From CAYTOF01 sp964439435 (lineage in GTDB: Bacteria > Bacillota > Clostridia > Oscillospirales > QAMX01): 14,172 nt of DNA. Of the stretch, positions 8,501-14,131 are shown in pieces. Made by a program: the position numbers and the translations under genes. A model generated the notes under the pieces. The model had not been told where the DNA came from. It was given only the letters and a program-made list of their open reading frames with translations, and did no database searches. Numbering within the stretch: position 1 is the stretch's first letter; every line of letters begins with the position of its first letter. The stretch covers positions 1 through 14,172 of the forward strand of contig CAYTOF010000056.1 in NCBI GenBank assembly GCA_964439435.1, read 5' to 3'.

Positions 8501-8593
8501 ATAATAGGCTCTTGCGGGCAATCTGTCTATACTGAGCAATTCCGGATTTTCCCAATCTTTTTTGTCAATCAAATCTTTCACATATACTTTCAT
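5525..8593 (-). CDS. lacZ: Beta-galactosidase, GH2 LacZ type
   Basis: Hydrolyses beta-galactosides. With no signal peptide it should act in the cytoplasm on imported lactose-like sugars. At 1022 residues it has the full LacZ length (E. coli, 1023). Domains in order: jelly-roll sugar-binding (about 50-220), Ig-like (222-325), TIM barrel (327-620), a further beta domain, and the C-terminal small-chain domain (about 740-1015). The acid/base is E458 in SLGNES and the nucleophile E521 in LCEYSHAMGN. Equivalents of the E. coli metal and galactose ligands are D203, H349, H383, E408, H410, W554 and F585. The position of E. coli Trp999 is taken by Cys (C987 in GSGSCGP), as in many Gram-positive LacZ homologues. 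The ATG lies 1 nt after the stop of the upstream epimerase, with its ribosome site GGAGG inside that gene's end, so translation is probably coupled. The natural substrate may be a plant or host galactoside other than lactose. Confidence 0.95.
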   Translation of the reverse strand: MKVYVKDLIDKKDWENPELLSIDRLPARAYYIPFESIESALSGERGESDRYKNLNGQWSFKWIDRPEYAPKDFAQPETDLSEWDKMDVPSCWQMNGKYDIPVYTNVLYPIPCDPPFVPDHNPTGLYSRDFTLSDSFRDDNMDVNLRFEGVDSAFYVFINGQRVGYSKGAHLPSEFDITPFIKSGKNRISLMVIKHSDCTYIEDQDMWRMSGLWRDCYLLSRPRPALWDVKLIPKLDDVCVDGDLAIIPKFLPEAELGEIKLRTTVYSPENEIIAINEDVASHIMHIAVPNVSKWSNESPTLYKVVCQLMDSDDTLEVLVFRTGFCKIDFLDGIFKINNMPVKIRGVNRHDTNPDSGHTVSLEDMKNDLIAMRRHNITAVRTAHYPNDPRFLDLCDELGFFVIDECDIESHGCYIFGDEEDKFVSNRPDYKALYIDRCMRMYERDKNHPCVIMWSLGNESQFGSNHVAMADYLHMNDPTRPVHYESGYDALCLDVVSRMYTRHELIAEMCQTHAGRPFFLCEYSHAMGNSNGDIHDYVEAFYENESSMGGCIWEWADHAIRKYDANGKEMFLYGGDFGDVPNDGNFCVDGLTSPDREARSGLMEVKKAYEPVKAIAVKLTKGRIAIKNMRYFTSLDDIEAHWRVTKNGKTIEQGELGKLAGIEPLKTKYFNVLYNIPEVSDEQYHLCISFLLNRETWYAGKGYEISFTQFELPVEKQTKTLISDLSSKNLELLEDGRELYVKGDEFEYLMSLDSGLLSQMSFNGKQLMASGLKFNLYRAPIDNDAHDIKRWETERLQYVASRLESLKLIDSQKSIKFEACYVLAAFTQRPLFRVIALWEIQTNGEVLCSLQVSALRDDLPPMPRFGFEFMLNEGFDRVEWFGRGPGESYIDKHHWARFGRYSSSVKDLTVGYIKPQENGSHYQTRFVGITDRRGMGLAVLGEPDFSFSAHHNTTMDFATTAHYHDMNARKETVVNIDYRQNGIGSGSCGPYLSSKYRFEEKEFAFAFRLKPYFSEDSKLDTLY

Positions 8594-8594
8594 G

Positions 8595-9383
8595 TCAATC
8601 CTCCGAATCTGACATAATACCTTTAAGATATTTTACAGCTTCAGCGCAGTCCGCTACCGGGTCTTCTCCGGTCTCGCGCTCAATGGTTAAAAAGCCACTG
8701 TAACCAAATCTTTTGAGTTCCTTTAGCCACTTGGGGAAATTCACATGTCCCTTCCCCAGCGGAACTTCAATGCATGGTCTTCCTTCGATACTTGGCAAAG
8801 CATCTTTTGCATGGGTATGGACAATATATTTCCCAACAGCAGCCACACTGTCAGCTCCGTCTTTTGAAAATCCTCCCATAATCAGATTTGCCGGGTCAAA
8901 ATTCACACCCACGCCTCCATCCAGTCCGTCAAGAAACCTACACAGCAGATCCGTATCTTCAGGTCCTGTTTCTATGGCATATACTATGTCCCGCTCTTTG
9001 GCAAGTTTTCCAATGCGCATCATTGCATCGTGTATTGCCCGATATGTGGGATGGTTTTCATCATGTGGTATGACACCAACATGACCTGTGACAACACTTA
9101 CTCCCAAACCATGAGCAAAGTTCAAAATGTTTTCCATAGTCAAGAGCTTTTTTGCATTTTGTTCCGGCTTTGTATAATCTCCAATATCGCCGCAAACAGC
9201 TGCTATTTGCAAACCTGCACCCTCTACCATTTTTTTAATGTATTGAATTCTTTCCGCAAGAACAGGCTCGCTGTCTTGAAAATACATTTGAAAGCCATCC
9301 GCACCAATTTCCGCGCTCTTCTCCAAGCCTTTCTCAAATCCAAGCCTAAGGCTTTCTATCATAACTCCAACTTTAAAGTCCAT
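8595..9383 (-). CDS. Sugar phosphate isomerase/epimerase-like TIM barrel protein
   Basis: A 262-residue protein of the xylose-isomerase-like TIM-barrel superfamily (AP endonuclease 2 fold), which includes tagatose/psicose 3-epimerases, inosose isomerases and hydroxypyruvate isomerases. Metal ligands expected for the epimerases can be placed at E138 (AIETG), D163 (NFDPAN), H189 (VHTHAKD) and E235 (TIERETG). It begins MDFKVGVMIESLR and has no signal peptide. The start is supported by AGGAGG 7 nt upstream (bases 9391-9397). It is the first gene of a two-gene operon with lacZ, 1 nt apart. The context suggests it epimerises or isomerises a sugar released or imported with the galactoside, but these folds are too versatile to name a substrate. 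Confidence 0.85.
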   Translation of the reverse strand: MDFKVGVMIESLRLGFEKGLEKSAEIGADGFQMYFQDSEPVLAERIQYIKKMVEGAGLQIAAVCGDIGDYTKPEQNAKKLLTMENILNFAHGLGVSVVTGHVGVIPHDENHPTYRAIHDAMMRIGKLAKERDIVYAIETGPEDTDLLCRFLDGLDGGVGVNFDPANLIMGGFSKDGADSVAAVGKYIVHTHAKDALPSIEGRPCIEVPLGKGHVNFPKWLKELKRFGYSGFLTIERETGEDPVADCAEAVKYLKGIMSDSED

Positions 9384-9455
9384 CCCAATTTCCTCCTGAT
9401 AATATAATAACTTCTGTCATTGCCACAAGCTTCGTTTACACCATCTGTCATTATG

Positions 9456-9484
9456 ATTATACATTTGTATACCTGATTTTGCAA
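9456..9484 (-). promoter_or_regulatory. Promoter of the epimerase-lacZ operon
   Basis: Minus-strand -35 TTGCAA (9479-9484), a 17-bp spacer and a perfect -10 TATAAT (9456-9461), the same core as the xylA promoter. The start is near 9449, leaving a leader of about 65 nt. The spacer contains a second small palindrome, ATACA-TT-TGTAT (9459-9470). Confidence 0.72.
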
Positions 9485-9490
9485 TATCAG
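9473..9490. promoter_or_regulatory. 18-bp palindromic operator candidate over the lacZ -35
   Basis: CTGATTTTGCAATATCAG is symmetric at 16 of 18 positions (only 9478 and 9485 mismatch) and is centred on the TTGCAA -35 element. A dimeric repressor bound here would occlude RNA polymerase. It does not match the cre consensus, so a dedicated sugar-responsive regulator located elsewhere is likely. Confidence 0.5.
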
Positions 9491-9545
9491 CGGCGGTTTT
9501 TATAGAAAATCGTGAGTCCTGCATATAGCATAAGATGCGCCCGTG

Positions 9546-9554
9546 TGGTATAAT
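9546..9554 (+). promoter_or_regulatory. Extended -10 promoter candidate for the ROK kinase operon
   Basis: TGGTATAAT (9546-9554) is a textbook extended -10 (TGn plus TATAAT); the -35 at the right distance (TAGCAT) is weak. A second TATAAT lies at 9560-9565. The resulting leader of about 105 nt contains TATTCGAATA (9574-9583, perfect palindrome) and GCTATC-GTGT-GATAGC (9614-9629), either of which might be an operator or small hairpin. I see no gene in 9384-9665. Confidence 0.45.
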
Positions 9555-9613
9555 ATTCGTATAATAAAATAACTATTCGAATATAGCCTATTTTGTTGAA
9601 TTTAAACTTCAAA

Positions 9614-9629
9614 GCTATCGTGTGATAGC
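9614..9629. promoter_or_regulatory. Inverted repeat in the ROK kinase leader
   Basis: GCTATC (9614-9619) and GATAGC (9624-9629) flank GTGT. It lies 36 nt before the start codon and has no T-run after it, so it is not a terminator. A related GATAG/CTATC pair, in the opposite arm order, lies at the xylA transcript start (2280-2296). It may be an operator; this is weakly supported. Confidence 0.35.
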
Positions 9630-9665
9630 AAAATGTATATCACTATAAATTACGAGGTTCTGTAA

Positions 9666-10547
9666 ATGATACTATCCGTAGATATAGGCGGTTCCAAATT
9701 ACTATGCGGTGCCGTAAAGGAAGATGGGACTGTCTTAAAAATTCTGCGTTCTGAACTGTCAAAGAACTGTGACATGCATACCTTAATGGATATAATTGCA
9801 GAACATGCCGGTATTCTCAGCTCTGAGTTTTCTTTTGGTAAATGCGGCATCGCAATTCCGGGTTTGACAGACTCTGAAAACGGCATATGGGTATATGCAC
9901 CTTTTTCCGGAATAAGAAACTTTCCCATTTCCAAAATGTTATTTGAAAAACTGAGCTTACCTATATTTATTGACAATGACGTAAATGCATGTGCAGTTGG
10001 TGAGAAGAAATTTGGATTGTGCAAAAACACGGATGATTTTATTTGGATCACCGTAAGCAATGGTATTGGCGGCAGCATATTTTCAGGCGGAGCTCTCATG
10101 AAAGGCCACAATGGAACAGCAGGAGAAATCGGCCATATAAAAGTCAACGAAAATGGCAGACTTTGTGGTTGCGGTGCTTATGGGTGTTTAGAAGCCGAAG
10201 CCGCCGGCCCTGCCATCAGTGCCTACTTCAAATCAAGTACCGAACTTTCTAAAAGTGCAAAAGAAATTGCGGAGCTTGCAAAAAGCGGAAACGACGCTGC
10301 TCTTGCTGTGTATGAAGAAGCAGGATACAAAATCGGCATTGCCGTCAGTGCTTCGGCAAATATCTTAAACCCCGAAAAAATTGTTTTCGGAGGCGGTGTC
10401 TCCACAGATTTCGAACTCCTGCTTCCGGGGATATTGCGAGCTTCCGAGAAATATCTTTTCTCCGCAGCAAACCCGAGCCTATCATACGAAAAGACAGCAT
10501 TGGGATATAATGCAGCACTGCTGGGTGCCGCAGCACTTGCGTTGTAA
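9666..10547 (+). CDS. ROK-family sugar kinase
   Basis: ATP-dependent kinase for a hexose or related sugar in the cytoplasm. The 293 residues comprise only the two-lobed actin-like kinase; there is no N-terminal helix-turn-helix, so it is not a XylR/NagC-type repressor. It has the phosphate loop LSVDIGGSK (3-11), the catalytic aspartate D105 in IDNDVNACAVGE, GEIGH (153-157), and a complete ROK zinc motif with C167, C169, C174 and E176 (CGCGAYGCLE). FGGGVS near the C-terminus is the adenosine-binding turn. GAGG (9654-9657) is 8 nt before the ATG. The next gene starts 67 bp downstream on the same strand across an AT-rich gap without a terminator, so it is likely co-transcribed. ROK kinases act on glucose, fructose, allose or ManNAc. 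Here the sugar is unknown. Confidence 0.9.
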   Translation: MILSVDIGGSKLLCGAVKEDGTVLKILRSELSKNCDMHTLMDIIAEHAGILSSEFSFGKCGIAIPGLTDSENGIWVYAPFSGIRNFPISKMLFEKLSLPIFIDNDVNACAVGEKKFGLCKNTDDFIWITVSNGIGGSIFSGGALMKGHNGTAGEIGHIKVNENGRLCGCGAYGCLEAEAAGPAISAYFKSSTELSKSAKEIAELAKSGNDAALAVYEEAGYKIGIAVSASANILNPEKIVFGGGVSTDFELLLPGILRASEKYLFSAANPSLSYEKTALGYNAALLGAAALAL

Positions 10548-10614
10548 TGATATAGTCGAGTTTACCAGATATATAAAAATGTCTAAATAATATATATTAT
10601 ATAAGGAGTAAATA

Positions 10615-12015
10615 ATGAGTATTGTAAAACAACTTTCCTCCCAATCAGAGGCATATTTGAAGGATGTTGCATCGATATTAGAACGCACATCCTCAGATCA
10701 AATCGCACGCATTGCAGAAATCCTTCTTGATGCATATAGACGCGGAGCGACTGTCTTCACCGCCGGCAACGGAGGATCTTCCGCAACCGCTTCACATATG
10801 GTCAATGACTTGATGAAAGGCTGCGCAGTAAACGGCAGACCCGGTTTCCGCGCGATTTGTCTTTCCGACTCTAGTGCTCTTGTCACTTGCTTTGCCAACG
10901 ATTTTTCTTATGAAGAGATTTTTGAAAAGCAACTCGAATCCTTAGCAAAAAAAGGAGATGTTTTCTGTGTCTTTACCGGAAGTGGAAATTCGCAAAATGT
11001 GGTCCGTGCTGCAAAATATGCACTTGTTTCCGGTTTAACTGTCGTCGGTTTTCTTGGCCGTGACGGTGGCAAAACGCTGCCCCTTTGTACTGAGTACCTA
11101 CTTGCTCCGACAGACTGTATGGAAAAAATCGAAGATATTCATATGGTAGCAGAACATGCGCTGGCAACCATTTTGAGAGAAAATCTCAAAGACATGTGGG
11201 GCTTAGAGGTCATATTCCCTCCTGAAAAGGACAAAGAATTTAAATTTGCACTATTTGACTTTGACGGCACATTGAGCTTAATTCGTGAAGGTTGGCAGCA
11301 GATTATGATTCCTTATTTCTGCGAAGAAGTCATGGCAGCTCCTCTTGCCAAGGATGTCGACCCTGCCGTCATAGCTCAAGATGTCGGTGAATTCGTGGAC
11401 ATGCTGACAGGCAAACAGACAATATATCAATGTATAAGACTTGCCGAAGAAGTTGAAAAATATGGCGGCACACCAAAAGATCCAATGGACTACAAAACAG
11501 AATATCTGCGCAGACTCATGGTGCGCATAGCTGACAGACGAGAAGGACTGGCCGCAGGAACTATTTCTCCGGAAGAGCAATTGGTCCGCGGTTCAGTACC
11601 GCTATTGCAAGCATTGAGAGATGCGGGTATTTCTCTATACTTAGCTTCAGGCACAGATCAACCTCAGGTACGCGAAGAAGCGGCCCTCTTGGGACTCGAT
11701 GAGTTTTTCGGCCCCCATATATACGGCGCCCTTGATGAACATGTTACCTCCTGTACAAAAGAGCTTGTTATCAAACGCCTACTGGAAGAAAATGACCTTG
11801 ATGGAACCGAACTGCTGAGCTTTGGCGATGGATATGTCGAAATCGAGCTTGTTTCCAATATCGGAGGATATCCCATTGCCGTTGCAACTGACGAACAAAG
11901 GAAAAAAGGCATCGACCAATGGAAACGCGACAGACTTGTGAGAGCAGGTGCCGGCGCTGTTATTCCCGACTTTGAAGAGGCTCAAAAAATAGTGGACTTT
12001 ATACTTGGTAAATAG
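10615..12015 (+). CDS. GmhA-like phosphosugar isomerase (SIS) fused to a HAD phosphatase
   Basis: A 466-residue two-domain protein. Residues 1-195 are a SIS domain very like GmhA, which isomerises sedoheptulose 7-phosphate to D-glycero-D-manno-heptose 7-phosphate: TAGNGGSSATASH (49-61), TGSGNSQNV (121-129, phosphate loop), DGGKT (150-154). H61 and H181, equivalent to zinc and catalytic histidines of E. coli GmhA, are kept; GmhA E65 is Asp here (D65) and GmhA Q172 is Glu (E173). After a short linker, residues 210-466 form a HAD hydrolase with nucleophile D215 and acid/base D217 (DFDGTL), a helical cap (about 225-325), Ser/Thr motif LASGT (343-347), a lysine at 382 or 387, and acidic motif GDGYVE (404-409). 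AAGGAG 6 nt upstream sets the start. The next gene follows 14 nt later. Inference: the same polypeptide isomerises and dephosphorylates a phosphosugar, perhaps a heptose; direct proof is lacking. Confidence 0.88.
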   Translation: MSIVKQLSSQSEAYLKDVASILERTSSDQIARIAEILLDAYRRGATVFTAGNGGSSATASHMVNDLMKGCAVNGRPGFRAICLSDSSALVTCFANDFSYEEIFEKQLESLAKKGDVFCVFTGSGNSQNVVRAAKYALVSGLTVVGFLGRDGGKTLPLCTEYLLAPTDCMEKIEDIHMVAEHALATILRENLKDMWGLEVIFPPEKDKEFKFALFDFDGTLSLIREGWQQIMIPYFCEEVMAAPLAKDVDPAVIAQDVGEFVDMLTGKQTIYQCIRLAEEVEKYGGTPKDPMDYKTEYLRRLMVRIADRREGLAAGTISPEEQLVRGSVPLLQALRDAGISLYLASGTDQPQVREEAALLGLDEFFGPHIYGALDEHVTSCTKELVIKRLLEENDLDGTELLSFGDGYVEIELVSNIGGYPIAVATDEQRKKGIDQWKRDRLVRAGAGAVIPDFEEAQKIVDFILGK

Positions 12016-12029
12016 TTCAAGGAGGATAT

Positions 12030-13001
12030 ATGCCATTCGAAATTTTTGACAGAAGCAAACTATCTATCCTGCCGTTGGCAGAAAGAGATAGCGATTTGGA
12101 CCTGTCCGTGTTCCTTGACCCAAATCTGCCCCCGCCTTCTTTTGAAAATCCAAAACTTGATATCCTTGCAAGTGATATCTGCTCGGCTCGAGAAAAGAAT
12201 GCCGCTGTTATGCTTATGTATGGCGCGCATGTCATACGAGCAGGGTGTTCAGGTTTTATGATAAAACTAATGGAAGAAGGCCTCGTGACACATTTTGCCT
12301 CTAATGGTGCAGGTGGTATACATGACTTTGAGTTTGCTCTTAAAGGAGAAACATGTGAAAGTGTCGCGAGGTATATAAGCGAAGGACAATTTGGATTATG
12401 GCATGAGTCCGGTCTCCTCAATGACGCTCTCGCTCAAGGTGCAAAAGACGGTCTTGGAGCAGGTGAGGCCGTGGGGCGCTACATATGGGAAAACAATTTC
12501 CCATATCGTGAAAAAAGCCTCCTCGCGCGGGCATATAAAAACCAAGTACCCGCTACCTTACACATTGGCATAGGGAGTGATATAATCCATGAGCATCCCA
12601 ATGCTGACGGAGCGGTTTTGGGGCAAACAAGCTACACAGATTTTCTTATATACGCCCGCACAATCGAAAATCTTGAAAATGGCGTTTTTTTAAACTTTGG
12701 ATCTGCGGTTACAGGCCCGGAGGTGTATCTTAAAGCCCTTGCCATGGCACGAAATGTCGCCAAACAGGAAGGTCGCAAGATCACCAATATCACAACCGCA
12801 GTGTTTGACCTCCTGCCGATAGAAGGTGAGGATTATTCCGCAACACCCCCAAAAACAGACCCTCGTTATTATTTCCGTCCATGGAAGACAATACTTGCAA
12901 GGACTGTTGCCGATGGTGGCAAAAGCTTCTATATTCAGGGCAGTCATGATCAGACTCTCCCCAATCTAGCAAACAAGGCATTTGCTCTTTGCCAAAAGTA
13001 A
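12030..13001 (+). CDS. Deoxyhypusine-synthase-like protein of unknown function
   Basis: 323 residues with no signal peptide or membrane segment. By eye the order of blocks resembles the Rossmann-type fold of deoxyhypusine synthase: YGAHVIRAGCSGFMIKLMEE (64-83), a glycine turn SNGAGGIHDFE (91-101), SEGQFGLW (117-124), a segment like the NAD/spermidine region (IGIGSDIIHEHP, 179-190), and RPWKTI (283-288) where the enzyme has its SWGKI catalytic-lysine motif, making K286 a possible counterpart. I could not run a profile search, so this is a pattern-based call. True DHS modifies eIF5A, which bacteria lack; here it lies between a GmhA-HAD fusion and an HldE-like kinase, 14 nt after the first and 31 nt before the second, so a role in that sugar pathway (perhaps an NAD-dependent step) is more likely. 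AAGGAGG (12019-12025) precedes the ATG. Confidence 0.7.
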   Translation: MPFEIFDRSKLSILPLAERDSDLDLSVFLDPNLPPPSFENPKLDILASDICSAREKNAAVMLMYGAHVIRAGCSGFMIKLMEEGLVTHFASNGAGGIHDFEFALKGETCESVARYISEGQFGLWHESGLLNDALAQGAKDGLGAGEAVGRYIWENNFPYREKSLLARAYKNQVPATLHIGIGSDIIHEHPNADGAVLGQTSYTDFLIYARTIENLENGVFLNFGSAVTGPEVYLKALAMARNVAKQEGRKITNITTAVFDLLPIEGEDYSATPPKTDPRYYFRPWKTILARTVADGGKSFYIQGSHDQTLPNLANKAFALCQK

Positions 13002-13032
13002 AATGAAACCACAATAGTAAAGGATGATATAT

Positions 13033-14055
13033 ATGACTTTAGAAACGCTTCGCAAGATGATGAATGATGCGCCAAACTGCGAAATCACCGTTGTGGGGGA
13101 TTTCTGTTTGGATAAGTATCTCTATATAGATCCGCAAAAGGATGAACCTTCGTTGGAAACAGGACTTACCGCATATCAAGTTATAGGCAAAGGTATCTTT
13201 CCCGGCGGAGCCGGCACCGTCACCAACAACTTGAGAGGTCTCACAGCGAGTGTTCGTTGTGTTGGTGTAATCGGTGATGATGGAGAGGGATTTGAGCTCT
13301 TGCGCGAGCTGGAGCGCATTGGTGCAGACACCAGCGGCTTGGTAAAAGACGCAAGTCGTGCTACCCCGACTTATACAAAACCCATGCGTGGAAACCCTGG
13401 AGATTATTCAGAACTTAATCGATTGGATTTCAAAAACTTTGAACCCATGAGCCCTGAAACCGAAGCAAAAGTAATTGATAACATCCGTAAGTGCGCAAAA
13501 ACTTCACGCGCACTGCTAATCCTTGATCAATTTGTCGAACCGGATCTCAATGTCATTAATACAAATGTTCGAAATGCAATCATAGAAATAGCACGTGAAA
13601 ATCCGGAGCTTGTTGTATATGCAGACTCTCGTGCTTTCATTCATTTGTTCTCAGATGTCATAATCAAATGCAACAACTTCGAAGTTGTCAAATCTGTCAA
13701 GCCCGACTATGAAGGCACGCCGGATGAATCGGTTGTTCGCGAAAGCGGACTTGAGCTTTTCAAGAAAAACGGTAGACCTGTTTTTGTTACACGCGGTAAG
13801 CATGGCATAACAGTTTTTGATGAATCAGGCATCCACGATTCCGAAGCAATTGACGTGCCCGGCCCCTTTGATATTTGCGGAGCAGGTGACTCTGCTTCAA
13901 GCGGAATCGTGCTCGCCCTTTCCCTTGGTGCTTCTCCGGAAGATGCCGCATTGCTTGGCAATATTGTCGCTTCAATAACAATTCAACAAATTGGTGTCAC
14001 CGGCTTTGCCACCCCAGAGCAAGTACTGACGAGATTCGAAGAGTATTGCATCTAA
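13033..14055 (+). CDS. PfkB-family kinase resembling the HldE/RfaE kinase domain
   Basis: A 340-residue ribokinase-fold ATP-dependent sugar kinase. VVGDFCLDKY (20-29) is the first strand of HldE-type kinases, PGGAGTVTNNL (57-67) the substrate-side glycine motif, and ELNRLDF (127-133) and LDQFVEPDLNVI (164-175) resemble the heptose-7-phosphate 1-kinase half of HldE. ICGAGDSASSG (281-291) is the anion hole with catalytic base D286. It has no C-terminal nucleotidyltransferase domain, so if it is a heptose kinase it is the split (HldA-like) kind. I prefer the ATG at 13033, with AAAGGA about 8 nt upstream, over the ATG at 13024, which directly abuts AAAGG. It is the last full gene of the operon, 31 nt after the DHS-like gene. 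A different phosphosugar kinase is possible. Confidence 0.85.
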   Translation: MTLETLRKMMNDAPNCEITVVGDFCLDKYLYIDPQKDEPSLETGLTAYQVIGKGIFPGGAGTVTNNLRGLTASVRCVGVIGDDGEGFELLRELERIGADTSGLVKDASRATPTYTKPMRGNPGDYSELNRLDFKNFEPMSPETEAKVIDNIRKCAKTSRALLILDQFVEPDLNVINTNVRNAIIEIARENPELVVYADSRAFIHLFSDVIIKCNNFEVVKSVKPDYEGTPDESVVRESGLELFKKNGRPVFVTRGKHGITVFDESGIHDSEAIDVPGPFDICGAGDSASSGIVLALSLGASPEDAALLGNIVASITIQQIGVTGFATPEQVLTRFEEYCI

Positions 14056-14067
14056 TGAGTTTTTGTA

Positions 14068-14096
14068 CTTACATGATTAAATTCAGCTATTATAAT
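14068..14096 (+). promoter_or_regulatory. Possible promoter for a downstream gene
   Basis: A perfect -10 TATAAT (14091-14096) with a 17-bp spacer to CTTACA (14068-14073), a 4/6 match to the -35 consensus. The predicted start near 14103 is just before AAGAAGGG (14103-14110), a ribosome-site-like stretch. It suggests a new unit begins at the window edge. Confidence 0.4.
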
Positions 14097-14131
14097 TTTC
14101 AAAAGAAGGGTGCATCTTAAATATTTCTAAA

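Noticed and set aside
9650..10147. 165-codon minus-strand frame opposite the ROK kinase
   Set aside because: It is antisense to intact kinase motifs and its proline-rich translation resembles no family; shadow frame.
9666..10547. ROK protein as a XylR-type xylose repressor
   Set aside because: It lacks the N-terminal winged-helix DNA-binding domain; it begins directly at the kinase phosphate loop and has the complete catalytic and zinc residues.
10548..10614. Internal promoter before the SIS-HAD gene
   Set aside because: The gap is AT-rich with TATA-like strings, but no -35 of reasonable quality at 16-18 bp; not strong enough to call.
12017..12421. 134-codon minus-strand frame opposite the DHS-like gene
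   Set aside because: Antisense to a well-spaced operon gene with a strong ribosome site; no domain features.
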